From contig NZ_LT828648.1 in assembly GCF_900169565.1 (NCBI RefSeq), forward strand, positions 496,001 through 560,000: 64,000 bases of DNA, written 5' to 3'. Each line of letters opens with the position of its first letter. Position 1 is the first letter of the stretch. The translations under genes and the position numbers were made by a program. Origin of the DNA: Nitrospira japonica. GTDB taxonomy: Bacteria > Nitrospirota > Nitrospiria > Nitrospirales > Nitrospiraceae. The notes beneath the pieces are model-generated. The model was not told the DNA's origin. It did no database searches and was given only the letters and a program-made list of their open reading frames with translations. This document shows positions 34,359 through 42,931 of the stretch, piece after piece.

Positions 34359-35963
34359 ATGCGCATCATCAAGACCTCGCTCGTGACGACATCCGAAGAA
34401 TTCTCGGCAAACGTGGCCCACTACCAGGGGCTGAGAGCCGATCTCGACAAACATCTCTCTCTTGCAGAGGCCGGTGGTCCGGCCGACGCCGTCGCACTGC
34501 ATAAACAACGAGGCAAACTGACGGTTCGCGAACGGGTCGCGGCACTGCTGGACCCCGATTCTCCATGGCTCGAACTGAGCCCCCTCGCCGCCTGCGGGAT
34601 GTACGAGGAGCAGGTTCCCGCCGCCGGTCTGATCAGCGGCATCGGCTTCGTGTCTGGACGGCCCTGCGTCATCGCCGCCAACGACGCCACGGTCAAGGGC
34701 GGCACCTATTTTCCGATGACGATCAAGAAACATCTGAGGGCGCAGGAGATCGCCCTGGAGAACCGGCTGCCCGCGATCTACCTTGCCGACTCCGGAGGAA
34801 TCTTCCTGCCCATGCAGGCCGAACTCTTTGCGGACAAGAACCACTTCGGGCGGATCTTCTACAACCAGGCGCGGATGTCCGCACTGGGCATTCCGCAGAT
34901 TGCCGTGGTCATGGGCATGTGTACGGCGGGCGGCGCCTACGTACCGGCGATGAGCGACGAGAATGTCATCGTGAAGGGAACCGGCACCATCTATTTGGGC
35001 GGGCCGCCCCTGGTGAAGGCTGCGACCGGCGAGGAGGTGACCCCTGAAGAACTCGGCGGCGCCGACCTGCACACGAGACTGTCCGGCGTGAGCGACCATC
35101 TGGCCGAGAACGACCAGGACGCGCTGAAGATCTGCCGGTCGATCGTTGCCACCTTGCCCCGACGGCCTGCGAGACGGCGTGACTGCGAGAGCGAGGAACC
35201 GCTCTACCAGGCCAGTGACCTCTACGGACTCATCCCGAGCAATCCCCGGAAGACGCCCGAGGCGCACGAGGTGATCGCCCGGATGGTGGACGGAAGCAGA
35301 TTTCACGAGTTCAAGGCGCGCTACGGCCAAACATTGACCTGCGGATTCGCCCACTGGACTGGGCATCAGGTCGGCATCGTCGCCAATAACGGCGTGCTGT
35401 TGTCGGAGGCCGCCTTGAAGGGGACGCATTTCGTCGAGCTTTGCGCCCAGCGACGCATCCCGCTCATCTTTCTGCAGAACATCACCGGATTCATGGTCGG
35501 CAAAGAGTATGAAGCCCGCGGGATCATCAAAGACGGCGCGAAGATGGTGCAGGCGGTGGCAACCGCCGACGTGCCGAAATTCACGGTCATCATCGGCGCC
35601 TCCCACGGCGCCGGCAATTACGCGATGTGCGGCCGCGCCTATGGACCGCGCTTCCTCTTCCTCTGGCCGAACGCGCGGACGTCGGTGATGGGGGCGCAGC
35701 AGGCCGCCCATGTACTGGCGACCGTCAAACGGCAGCAACGGGCGAGGGAGCACGTCACGCTCTCCGAGGACGAGCAGCGGAAGATGAGTGAGTCCACCAT
35801 GTCCCAGTATGAGCGGGAAGGCAGCCCCTATTTCAGCACGGCCCGCCTCTGGGATGACGGGATCATCGATCCATCCGACACGCGACGCATCCTTGGCCTA
35901 TGTTTGGACGTCGCCATGACTATGGCGGTCCATCCGTCGCGCCCACCGGTGTTTCGCATGTGA
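34359..35963 (+). CDS. Acyl-CoA carboxylase carboxyltransferase (beta) subunit, methylcrotonyl-CoA type
   Basis: 534 residues with the two crotonase-like halves of a biotin-dependent carboxyltransferase ([40 protein letters not shown]; then [44 protein letters not shown]). The sequence around the [11 protein letters not shown] and [12 protein letters not shown] oxyanion regions is that of 3-methylcrotonyl-/geranyl-CoA carboxylases. Followed by a hydratase and HMG-CoA lyase gene it fits leucine degradation. No biotin carboxylase/biotin carrier subunit gene is present in this window. Confidence 0.9.
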   Translation: MRIIKTSLVTTSEEFSANVAHYQGLRADLDKHLSLAEAGGPADAVALHKQRGKLTVRERVAALLDPDSPWLELSPLAACGMYEEQVPAAGLISGIGFVSGRPCVIAANDATVKGGTYFPMTIKKHLRAQEIALENRLPAIYLADSGGIFLPMQAELFADKNHFGRIFYNQARMSALGIPQIAVVMGMCTAGGAYVPAMSDENVIVKGTGTIYLGGPPLVKAATGEEVTPEELGGADLHTRLSGVSDHLAENDQDALKICRSIVATLPRRPARRRDCESEEPLYQASDLYGLIPSNPRKTPEAHEVIARMVDGSRFHEFKARYGQTLTCGFAHWTGHQVGIVANNGVLLSEAALKGTHFVELCAQRRIPLIFLQNITGFMVGKEYEARGIIKDGAKMVQAVATADVPKFTVIIGASHGAGNYAMCGRAYGPRFLFLWPNARTSVMGAQQAAHVLATVKRQQRAREHVTLSEDEQRKMSESTMSQYEREGSPYFSTARLWDDGIIDPSDTRRILGLCLDVAMTMAVHPSRPPVFRM

Positions 35964-35970
35964 GGACCGC

Positions 35971-36792
35971 ATGACGCATCCAGCCGCCATCCTAATCGAA
36001 TCGCACGACGGCGTGACCCGCGTGACACTGAACCGTCCTCACAGGCGGAACGCGTTCGATGCCGGTATGGTCGAAGCACTGTCCCGGGTCTTTGACGAGT
36101 CGGGCCGGAACCCCTCGGTCCGAGCGGTCGTCTTGACGGGCAATGGTCCCGCGTTTTGCGCCGGCGCGGATATCGACTGGATGAGATCCGGTGGAACGCG
36201 GTCCGCGCCGGAGAGGCGGAAAGATGCTGAGGAGCTCATGAGGATGTTTCGCGCCATCGACGAATGTCCCTGCCCCGTCATCGCGCGAGTCCAGGGACCG
36301 GCCTTCGGAGGCGGAGTCGGCATGATCGCAGCCTGTGACATCGCCGTGGCGGTGGAGGACGCGACGTTCGCCCTCAGCGAAGTCCGTTTGGGGATGGTGC
36401 CGTCGGTGATCGCTCCTGTTCTGCTCCGAAAGACCGGCGAATCCTTCCTGCGACGATGCTGCCTGACCGGAGAACCATTCTCCGCGTCGGCCGCCAAACA
36501 GGGCAACCTCATTCACGATGTCGTCGAAAAGACTCAGCTCGATGCCCGCGTCGATGAGTTGATTCAGTCGGTCCTGCGTGCCGCGCCGCAGGCGGCACAG
36601 GACACCAAAGCCCTGCTCCACCGGCTGCCCGCCCTGTCCGGCAACGAGCAATGGAATACCTGCGTCGAATCCAACGTCCGCGCTCGCCTTTCGGACGAAG
36701 CGCAGGAAGGATTCCGGGCCTTTCTTGAACGACGTGCGCCCGTCTGGACTGCGATGCCCGGAAAGCGAGGGAGTCGAAGCGCCCCCGAATAA
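35971..36792 (+). CDS. Enoyl-CoA hydratase/isomerase, probable methylglutaconyl-CoA hydratase
   Basis: 273 residues of the crotonase family: RRNAFDAGMV, the oxyanion-hole segments GPAFCAGADIDWM and GPAFGGGVGMIAACDIAVA, and the FALSEVRLGMVPSVIAP segment, whose Glu is the usual acid/base in hydratases. It is 7 bp after the carboxyltransferase gene and just upstream of HMG-CoA lyase, the exact place for 3-methylglutaconyl-CoA hydratase (leucine pathway). Broad enoyl-CoA hydratase activity cannot be excluded. Confidence 0.88.
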   Translation: MTHPAAILIESHDGVTRVTLNRPHRRNAFDAGMVEALSRVFDESGRNPSVRAVVLTGNGPAFCAGADIDWMRSGGTRSAPERRKDAEELMRMFRAIDECPCPVIARVQGPAFGGGVGMIAACDIAVAVEDATFALSEVRLGMVPSVIAPVLLRKTGESFLRRCCLTGEPFSASAAKQGNLIHDVVEKTQLDARVDELIQSVLRAAPQAAQDTKALLHRLPALSGNEQWNTCVESNVRARLSDEAQEGFRAFLERRAPVWTAMPGKRGSRSAPE

Positions 36793-36819
36793 TGAGGGCT
36801 GAAGAGAGGATATCGCACG

Positions 36820-37764
36820 ATGTCGCTCGGTAACGGGCATAACAGGGTTGCAAGGCCGATCCGTATTATCGAAGTCGGTCCGAGGGACGGACTGCAAAAT
36901 GAACCGGCGATCGTCCCGACCTCTGCCAAGGTGTCGTTTGTCAACGCCCTGTCTCGAACGGGAGCGGCGGAAATCGAGATCGGGTCATTCGTATCCCCCC
37001 ATGCGATCCCCCAGCTGGCCGATTCAGACGAGGTCGCTCGCAAAATGGAACGCCTACCTGGCGTGACCTATTCGGCTCTGGTGCCCAACGAGAAGGGATT
37101 GGAACGGGCGAGAGCCGCGGCGATAGAAAAGATCGCGGTCTTCACCGCGGCCTCGGAGACGTTCGCCAGGCGCAACATCAAATGCGGGGTCCTGGAATCG
37201 ATCGACCGGTTCGCGCCGCTGGTGGCCGAAGCCAAACGGGACGGGATGACCGTGCGCGGCTACATTTCCACCGCGACCCACTGTCCCTTTGAAGGCGCCG
37301 TCGATCCGGGCCGCGTCATCAAGGTCATGCAACGGCTGCTACACATCGGAATCGATGAAATTTCCCTTGGAGACACCATCGGCAAAGCCGCTCCGAACGA
37401 TGTGCGACGGCTGTTGGATGCAACCCTCCCGCACATTGAGCGAAGCCGGCTCTCCCTGCACTTCCATGATACCTACGGCATGGCCGTCGCCAATGTCCTG
37501 GCAGCCTGGACAGATTACGGCATCGAGGCCTTCGATACGGCCGCCGGCGGACTGGGCGGCTGCCCCTACGCGCCGGGAGCATCGGGCAACGTGGCGACGG
37601 AAGACGTGGTCTACGCCCTCAAAGCCTCGGGAGCCATCCTGACGGTAGACGAACAACAGGTGGCTGCGGCAGCCAGACAGATCTCACGGGCGTTAGACCG
37701 TCCCCTCGCGTCTCGACTGTCGCGCATCCAAACGGACCGAACCTCCTATGAGCCTGTGACATGA
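36820..37764 (+). CDS. Hydroxymethylglutaryl-CoA lyase
   Basis: TIM-barrel metal-dependent lyase splitting HMG-CoA to acetoacetate and acetyl-CoA. 314 residues. The signature EVGPRDGLQNE at the N-terminus holds the metal/catalytic acids, SLGDTIGKA and LHFHDTYGMA supply the two His ligands, and GGLGGCPYAPGASGNVATED carries the catalytic Cys loop. It overlaps the MeaB-like GTPase gene by 4 bp. It completes the leucine branch after the carboxyltransferase and hydratase. Confidence 0.95.
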   Translation: MSLGNGHNRVARPIRIIEVGPRDGLQNEPAIVPTSAKVSFVNALSRTGAAEIEIGSFVSPHAIPQLADSDEVARKMERLPGVTYSALVPNEKGLERARAAAIEKIAVFTAASETFARRNIKCGVLESIDRFAPLVAEAKRDGMTVRGYISTATHCPFEGAVDPGRVIKVMQRLLHIGIDEISLGDTIGKAAPNDVRRLLDATLPHIERSRLSLHFHDTYGMAVANVLAAWTDYGIEAFDTAAGGLGGCPYAPGASGNVATEDVVYALKASGAILTVDEQQVAAAARQISRALDRPLASRLSRIQTDRTSYEPVT

Positions 37765-38567
37765 CTGCCTTGGACCTGCGCCGATCCGGGCGAGAGACGA
37801 CCGACGTGGCGGTTTTGGCCGACAGGGTCAAGACCGGCGACGTTCGTGCCGTTTCGCGGCTGATCACGCTCTTGGAGAATCGAGACCCGGACGGAGCCGC
37901 CGCATTGCGGCTGCTCGACTCGGGGTCCCGCCACGCGGACGTAACGGGTATTACCGGTTATCCGGGAGCCGGCAAGAGCACCCTGATCGCTCAACTTGCG
38001 GCTGCCTACCGACGTTCGGGCAGGACAGTCGGAGTGCTGGCCGTCGATATCAGCAGTATCGTGACGAAGGGCGCCCTGCTCGGCGATCGCATCAGGATGG
38101 GAGATCACACGCTGGATCATGGGGTGTACATCAGGAGCATGGCCGCTCGCGGCCATCACGGGGGGCTCGCCCCAACCACCCGGGAAGCCGCGCTCGTGTT
38201 GGACGCGGCCGGGTACGACGTGGTGTTGGTCGAAACGGTCGGAGTCGGTCAGGGCGAAATAGAGATCATGGACGTCGCCCACACCGTGGTCGCAGTCGTG
38301 GCACCCGGCCTGGGCGACGAGGTCCAAGCGATGAAGGCGGGTCTGTTGGAAGTCGCCCCGATCATCGTACTCAACAAAGGCGACCATGCCGGGGCTAATT
38401 CCACCCTCCGCGACCTACGGGCCTGGTGCCCGCACGTCGTCCGGACTGTTGCCACGACGGGCGAGGGGATCCCCGAACTGGTAGCCGCGATTGCCGCGCA
38501 TCGACGGAGCCACAAGACGCATGATGATGGAACGCCTGGCGCCCGGCCCAAGCCGCGCTTGGTCTAG
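37761..38567 (+). CDS. MeaB/ArgK-type G3E GTPase, mutase chaperone
   Basis: 268 residues. The P-loop TGYPGAGKST, switch region LLGDRIRMGDH, VETVGVGQGE (Walker B/switch) and NKGD (base recognition) identify the MeaB/ArgK/MMAA GTPase family. These proteins gate cobalamin delivery and protect B12 acyl-CoA mutases from inactivation. It is encoded in the same operon as the split mutase. As the mutase looks isobutyryl-type, this would be the MeaI-like partner. It is slightly shorter than the typical about 330 residues, lacking much of the usual N- and C-terminal extensions. Confidence 0.92.
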   Translation: MTALDLRRSGRETTDVAVLADRVKTGDVRAVSRLITLLENRDPDGAAALRLLDSGSRHADVTGITGYPGAGKSTLIAQLAAAYRRSGRTVGVLAVDISSIVTKGALLGDRIRMGDHTLDHGVYIRSMAARGHHGGLAPTTREAALVLDAAGYDVVLVETVGVGQGEIEIMDVAHTVVAVVAPGLGDEVQAMKAGLLEVAPIIVLNKGDHAGANSTLRDLRAWCPHVVRTVATTGEGIPELVAAIAAHRRSHKTHDDGTPGARPKPRLV

Positions 38568-38603
38568 GTAGCTGCGCACACAACGTGTCGAATGGAGGAT
38601 GTC

Positions 38604-39386
38604 ATGTCGCACCAACTGTTATTGACCGTCTCTCACCACGTTGCACGAATCACCCTCCACAATCCGCCGGCGAATGTGCTCAACCTCTCCATGCTCAAAC
38701 AATTGGAACACGTGCTGAGCGAGGTGGAGGAAGACGAGTTTGTCCGGGTGATGATCGTGACCGGTTCCGGACGATTCTTCTGTGCGGGAGCGGATCTCAA
38801 TGAGCTGGCCCATCTCAATACGATGCACGGCGGAGCAGAATTCGCCGTGCGCGGACAGTCGCTGCTCAATCGTATCGAGCGATCGGAGAAGCCCGTTCTT
38901 GCCGCCCTCAACGGCACCTCCGTCGGCGGAGGTCTGGAGCTGGCCTTGGCGTGCCACATTCGATTGGCCGCCGCCGGCATCATGATGGGGTTGCCGGAAG
39001 TCAAACTCGGCCTCATACCGGGATTTGGAGGCACCCAACGGCTCCCGAGAGTGGTGGGCGCGTCACGAGCGGCCGAAATGATCCTGACCGGTGAAAGCCT
39101 GTCCGCGGAAGAAGGGCAGCGGATCGGTCTGGTCAGCCGAGTCGTACCGCAGCACGAGTTGATGGCGCAGGCCGAAGCCGTCGCGACGGTGATTTCGTCA
39201 CGCGGCAAACCCGCGATCGAGGCGGCGCTGCATGCGATCAGAGGAGGGCTCGACATCCCCCTGTCCGAAGGGCTGGACCGGGAGGCCGAATTGTTCGGCC
39301 GCCTATGCGCGACCGACGACAAGAGGGCAGCGGTCCAGGCGTTTCTCGAAAAGCGTCATTCGCGGCTCACAGAGGCGAACGCATGA
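38604..39386 (+). CDS. Enoyl-CoA hydratase (crotonase family)
   Basis: 260 residues. Oxyanion-hole motifs GRFFCAGADLNEL and NGTSVGGGLELALACHIRLA are clear. The two catalytic acids of hydratases appear in the GGLELAL and GLPEVKLGLIPGFGGTQRLPR segments, the latter the typical ECH signature. ATG 38604 is chosen because GGAGG lies just upstream; ATG 38592 would include that ribosome site. A crotonyl-CoA hydratase is what the mutase, dehydrogenase and thiolase set needs for the C4 pathway. Its stop overlaps the prpD-like start. Confidence 0.92.
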   Translation: MSHQLLLTVSHHVARITLHNPPANVLNLSMLKQLEHVLSEVEEDEFVRVMIVTGSGRFFCAGADLNELAHLNTMHGGAEFAVRGQSLLNRIERSEKPVLAALNGTSVGGGLELALACHIRLAAAGIMMGLPEVKLGLIPGFGGTQRLPRVVGASRAAEMILTGESLSAEEGQRIGLVSRVVPQHELMAQAEAVATVISSRGKPAIEAALHAIRGGLDIPLSEGLDREAELFGRLCATDDKRAAVQAFLEKRHSRLTEANA

Positions 39387-40867
39387 TTTCTCAGCTGCGC
39401 GAAGTACAGCGCATGAAGATTGAAGAAGGCATACACATCGGAAAGGAGCGGCCGTTGCTGGCGGACCGTCTCGCCCGCTACAGCCGAACCCTCCGATACG
39501 AAGACTTGCCCGGCGCCGTCGTGCACGAGGTGAAGCGGCGGATCATGGACAGTCTGGGTTGCGCACTGGGAGCCTGGAATGCGCCGCCCTGCCGGATCGC
39601 GCGCCGCATCGCGGAATCCGTCAAGGTCGCCGGCGGCACGACGCTCTGGGGCACAGGTCATAAAACGCTCCCCGATCTCGCCGCCTTCGCCAACGGCGCG
39701 ATGGTCCGGTATCTCGACTTCAACGATACCTATCTCGCGCGGGAACCGGCGCATCCCTCGGACAACCTTGCGGCCGTGCTTGCAGCCGGAGAGGCGTGTC
39801 ATGCGTCGGGGAAATCCGTGATTCTGGCCGCGGTAGTCGCCTATGAAGTGCAATGCCGCCTGTGTGACGCAGCGGCGCTGCGTCCGCGCGGCTGGGACCA
39901 TGTCACCTACGGGCCCTTCTCCTCGGCTCTCGGGGCCGCCAAGGTGATGAAGCTCTCCGCCTCGAAGACCGAGCAGGCCGTCAACCTGGCCGGTGTCGCG
40001 AACGTCGCGCTGCGCCAGACGCGCGTGGGCGATCTGTCCATGTGGAAGGCCTGCGCCTTTTCCAACGCAGCTCGCAACGGGGTCTTCGCCGCCACCCTGG
40101 CTCGCAGCGGCATGACCGGCCCCGCGCCGATCTTCGAAGGAGAGAAGGGCTTCATGAGACTGGTATCCGGACCGCTCGATCTCTTCCCATTCGCGGGAGA
40201 GATGGCACAGGCATCCTCCATGGCCGGGAGCCAGTCCCCCTCGTTCAAGATCCTGGATACCTATATCAAACACTACCCGGTGGAATATCACGCGCAAACG
40301 GCGGTGGAGGCCGCGCTGGCGATCCGGGAGGATCTGCTGAAAGCTGAGGGCGACGGCGCACTTGCTTCCATCTCCGAGGTCGAAATCGCCAGCTATGACG
40401 TCGCGATCGAAATTATCGGACGCGACCCGGAAAAATGGCGGCCTCGCACGCGAGAAACCGCCGACCACAGCTTTCCCTTCTGCGTGGCTGCGACCCTCCT
40501 GGACGGCAAGATGACGCTGCGCTCGTTCGACGGCGCTCGCCTCACTGATCCGGCGCTACAAGCGTTGATGCAGAAGGTGCGCGTCGTTCCGCAATCTGAT
40601 TTCGTCGGCCGCTACCCGGAGGCCATGCCGACGCGCCTCATGGTTCGGACGAGGGCCGGAAACGTCTATCTCCAAGAGGTGGACCATCCCCTGGGCCATC
40701 CCAAGAACCCGATGTCCGACCAACAGGTGGAAGACAAGTTCCGCCTGCTGGCCGAAAAAACATTGAGTCGCGAGCGGATGAGGACGCTGATCCGGTCGGT
40801 CTGGACGCTCGACCGGCTGAGGGACATCGGGGCGTTGATGCCGTTGCTGAGAATCCGTAATCGGTGA
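39383..40867 (+). CDS. prpD: MmgE/PrpD family protein, probable 2-methylcitrate dehydratase
   Basis: 494 residues from ATG 39383, overlapping the upstream stop (ATGA); ATG 39413 is an alternative. Family features are MVRYLDFNDTYL (catalytic region with Asp residues), HPSDNLAAVLAAGE, and the C-terminal IEIIGRDPEKWRPRTRETADHS-FPF segment. It dehydrates 2-methylcitrate to cis-2-methylaconitate. The next two genes, PrpB-like and citrate-synthase-like, belong to the same methylcitrate cycle. Rehydration would need an aconitase encoded elsewhere. Confidence 0.88.
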   Translation: MISQLREVQRMKIEEGIHIGKERPLLADRLARYSRTLRYEDLPGAVVHEVKRRIMDSLGCALGAWNAPPCRIARRIAESVKVAGGTTLWGTGHKTLPDLAAFANGAMVRYLDFNDTYLAREPAHPSDNLAAVLAAGEACHASGKSVILAAVVAYEVQCRLCDAAALRPRGWDHVTYGPFSSALGAAKVMKLSASKTEQAVNLAGVANVALRQTRVGDLSMWKACAFSNAARNGVFAATLARSGMTGPAPIFEGEKGFMRLVSGPLDLFPFAGEMAQASSMAGSQSPSFKILDTYIKHYPVEYHAQTAVEAALAIREDLLKAEGDGALASISEVEIASYDVAIEIIGRDPEKWRPRTRETADHSFPFCVAATLLDGKMTLRSFDGARLTDPALQALMQKVRVVPQSDFVGRYPEAMPTRLMVRTRAGNVYLQEVDHPLGHPKNPMSDQQVEDKFRLLAEKTLSRERMRTLIRSVWTLDRLRDIGALMPLLRIRNR

Positions 40868-41787
40868 AGGCGATGCGCGACGAACGAGGAACGAGAAGAG
40901 CACGCCGTTTCCGCGAACTGCTCGACAAGCAGACGCTCATCCTTCCAGGAGCGTTCAATGCCCTGACGGCCATGCAGATCGAGCGTGCCGGCTTCCACGC
41001 GCTGTACGTGTCGGGCGCCGGTATGTCGGCCGCACGAGGACTCCCGGATATCGGCCTGCTCTCTTTGACGGAAGCGGCATACGACTCGGCGACCATCACC
41101 AAGGCCGTGGCGATCCCCGCCATCGTGGACGCGGACACGGGTTTCGGACCTCCGCTCGCCGTGATGCGGACGGTGAAGGAATTCGAGGCAGCCGGGTTGG
41201 CCGGGATGCAGATCGAAGATCAGGAGATGCCCAAGAAATGCGGACATCTTCCGGGAAAGCGGGTGGTCCCGACCGACGACATGGCCGGCAAGATCCGCGC
41301 GGCGGCCGATGCCAGGCAGGATCCGGATTTTTTCATCATCGCCCGCACGGACGCGCGCGCCATCGAAGGGTTGGAGTCGGCCGTGCGGCGGGCGCGAATC
41401 TACATCGACGCCGGCGCGGACGCGATATTCCCCGAAGCCCTCGAGTCAGCCGACGAATTCCGCACATTCGCCCGACACCTCGCCAAGGAAGGCGGGAAGG
41501 CCCCGCTGGTCGCCAATATGACCGAATTCGGCAAGACTCCCTATCTGAGCGTAGCGGAGTTCGAAGAACTTGGCTATCGCCTGGTGCTGTTTCCTGTCAC
41601 GGCACTGCGTATGGCGACACAGGCGGTCGATGAGATGCTGTCTGAACTGAAGACCCGCGGCTCGCAGCGCGGCCTGTTGGAGCGGATGTATACGAGAACG
41701 AAGCTCTATGACCTGCTGCGGTACGCGGACTATGAGCAATGGGATCGTCGCGTTCATTCGACGGAAGACGGCCATGCGAATCGCTGA
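40864..41787 (+). CDS. prpB: Methylisocitrate lyase
   Basis: 307 residues of the isocitrate lyase/PEP mutase family. The catalytic motif KKCGHLPGK with the general-acid Cys, DADTGFG and MQIEDQEMPKKCGH and the RTDARA motif are characteristic of PrpB, which splits 2-methylisocitrate into pyruvate and succinate. The start is taken as GTG 40864, overlapping the previous stop (GTGA); ATG 40873 is equally possible. The context of PrpD and citrate synthase genes fits propionyl-CoA disposal, for example from isoleucine. Confidence 0.93.
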   Translation: MKAMRDERGTRRARRFRELLDKQTLILPGAFNALTAMQIERAGFHALYVSGAGMSAARGLPDIGLLSLTEAAYDSATITKAVAIPAIVDADTGFGPPLAVMRTVKEFEAAGLAGMQIEDQEMPKKCGHLPGKRVVPTDDMAGKIRAAADARQDPDFFIIARTDARAIEGLESAVRRARIYIDAGADAIFPEALESADEFRTFARHLAKEGGKAPLVANMTEFGKTPYLSVAEFEELGYRLVLFPVTALRMATQAVDEMLSELKTRGSQRGLLERMYTRTKLYDLLRYADYEQWDRRVHSTEDGHANR

Positions 41788-42931
41788 GTCGGAAAACACT
41801 CCCGGATATAGCCCGGGGCTGGACGGAGTCATTGCCGGAGAAACGGCCCTCTGCCATGTGGACGAGGACGAAGGAGGCCTGCGATATCGCGGGTACGCAG
41901 TCAGCGATTTGGCGGACCAGGCGACCTTCGAGGAGGTGGCCCATCTGCTACTGTGCGGGACGTTGCCGACCAGGAAGGAGTTGAAGGAGTTCGAGGGGCG
42001 GCTCGCAGCGGAGGCCCTGTTGCCCGCCCCTGTCGAAGCGTTTCTTGGCATGATCCCTCCGGCCGCGCATCCCATGGATATTCTGAGAACGAGCGTCTCC
42101 CTGCTGGGAATGATCGAGACGGATGCCGAAGATCATTCGCATGACGCGAACCTCCGGAAATCCATCCGCCTCCTGGCGCAGATTCCCCTCGTGATTTCGG
42201 TCGCACATGGGCTCGCGAACGGGACCCCCCGCATGGAGGCGCAACCGAATCTGACCTTCGCCGAGAATCTCTTGTGCCTCTTGACCGGCCGGAGAGGAGG
42301 CGAGGAATGGCGCCTCATGGCGCACGTCCTCGACGTATCCCTCACGCTCTATGCCGAGCATGAATTCAATGCCTCCACGTTCGCGGCCCGCGCGACCGCC
42401 TCCACCATGACGGACCTCCACTCGGCCGTGACATCGGCGATCGGCACGCTCAAAGGACCACTTCACGGGGGGGCAAATGAGGCGGTCGCGGAGATGTTCC
42501 TCGAGATCGAACGCCCTGACAGAGCGGAAGGATGGATCAGGGAGCAGCTGGGGGGAAAACGCCGGATCATGGGCTTCGGCCATCGTGTCCTCAAGAATGG
42601 CGATTCGCGCTCCGCGATTATCCAGCGGCACGCCGATCGCTTGAGCCGGACCTGCCGCGACCGCCGATGGTACGACATCGCCCTGATCATCGAACGCGTC
42701 ATGCGGCAGGAGAAGGGCCTCTGCCCGAATCTTGATTTCTACACAGCGGTGGCCTATCTCCTGATGGGCATTCCCCGCCGACTCTATACGCCGATCTTCG
42801 TCTGCTCCCGCATCACGGGGTGGTGCGCTCACGTGATCGAACAGCAGGATCACAACAGGCTGATCCGTCCGCGGGCTCTATACAAGGGGCCCGCAAGAGA
42901 GTCCTATGTCGACATCGACCACCGTCGCTGA
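41774..42931 (+). CDS. prpC: Citrate synthase family protein, probable 2-methylcitrate synthase
   Basis: 385 residues. It starts with the usual PGLDGVIAGETALCHVDEDEGGLRYRGY segment of short bacterial citrate/methylcitrate synthases. Active-site motifs LYAEHEFNASTFAAR (His), GPLHGGANEAV (His) and GFGHRVLKNGDSR, and the catalytic Asp region CPNLDFYTA, are present. It condenses oxaloacetate with propionyl-CoA (or acetyl-CoA). The neighbouring prpB and prpD genes make methylcitrate synthase likely; sequence alone cannot decide. The ATG at 41774 has a GGAAG element upstream. Confidence 0.9.
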   Translation: MRIAESENTPGYSPGLDGVIAGETALCHVDEDEGGLRYRGYAVSDLADQATFEEVAHLLLCGTLPTRKELKEFEGRLAAEALLPAPVEAFLGMIPPAAHPMDILRTSVSLLGMIETDAEDHSHDANLRKSIRLLAQIPLVISVAHGLANGTPRMEAQPNLTFAENLLCLLTGRRGGEEWRLMAHVLDVSLTLYAEHEFNASTFAARATASTMTDLHSAVTSAIGTLKGPLHGGANEAVAEMFLEIERPDRAEGWIREQLGGKRRIMGFGHRVLKNGDSRSAIIQRHADRLSRTCRDRRWYDIALIIERVMRQEKGLCPNLDFYTAVAYLLMGIPRRLYTPIFVCSRITGWCAHVIEQQDHNRLIRPRALYKGPARESYVDIDHRR

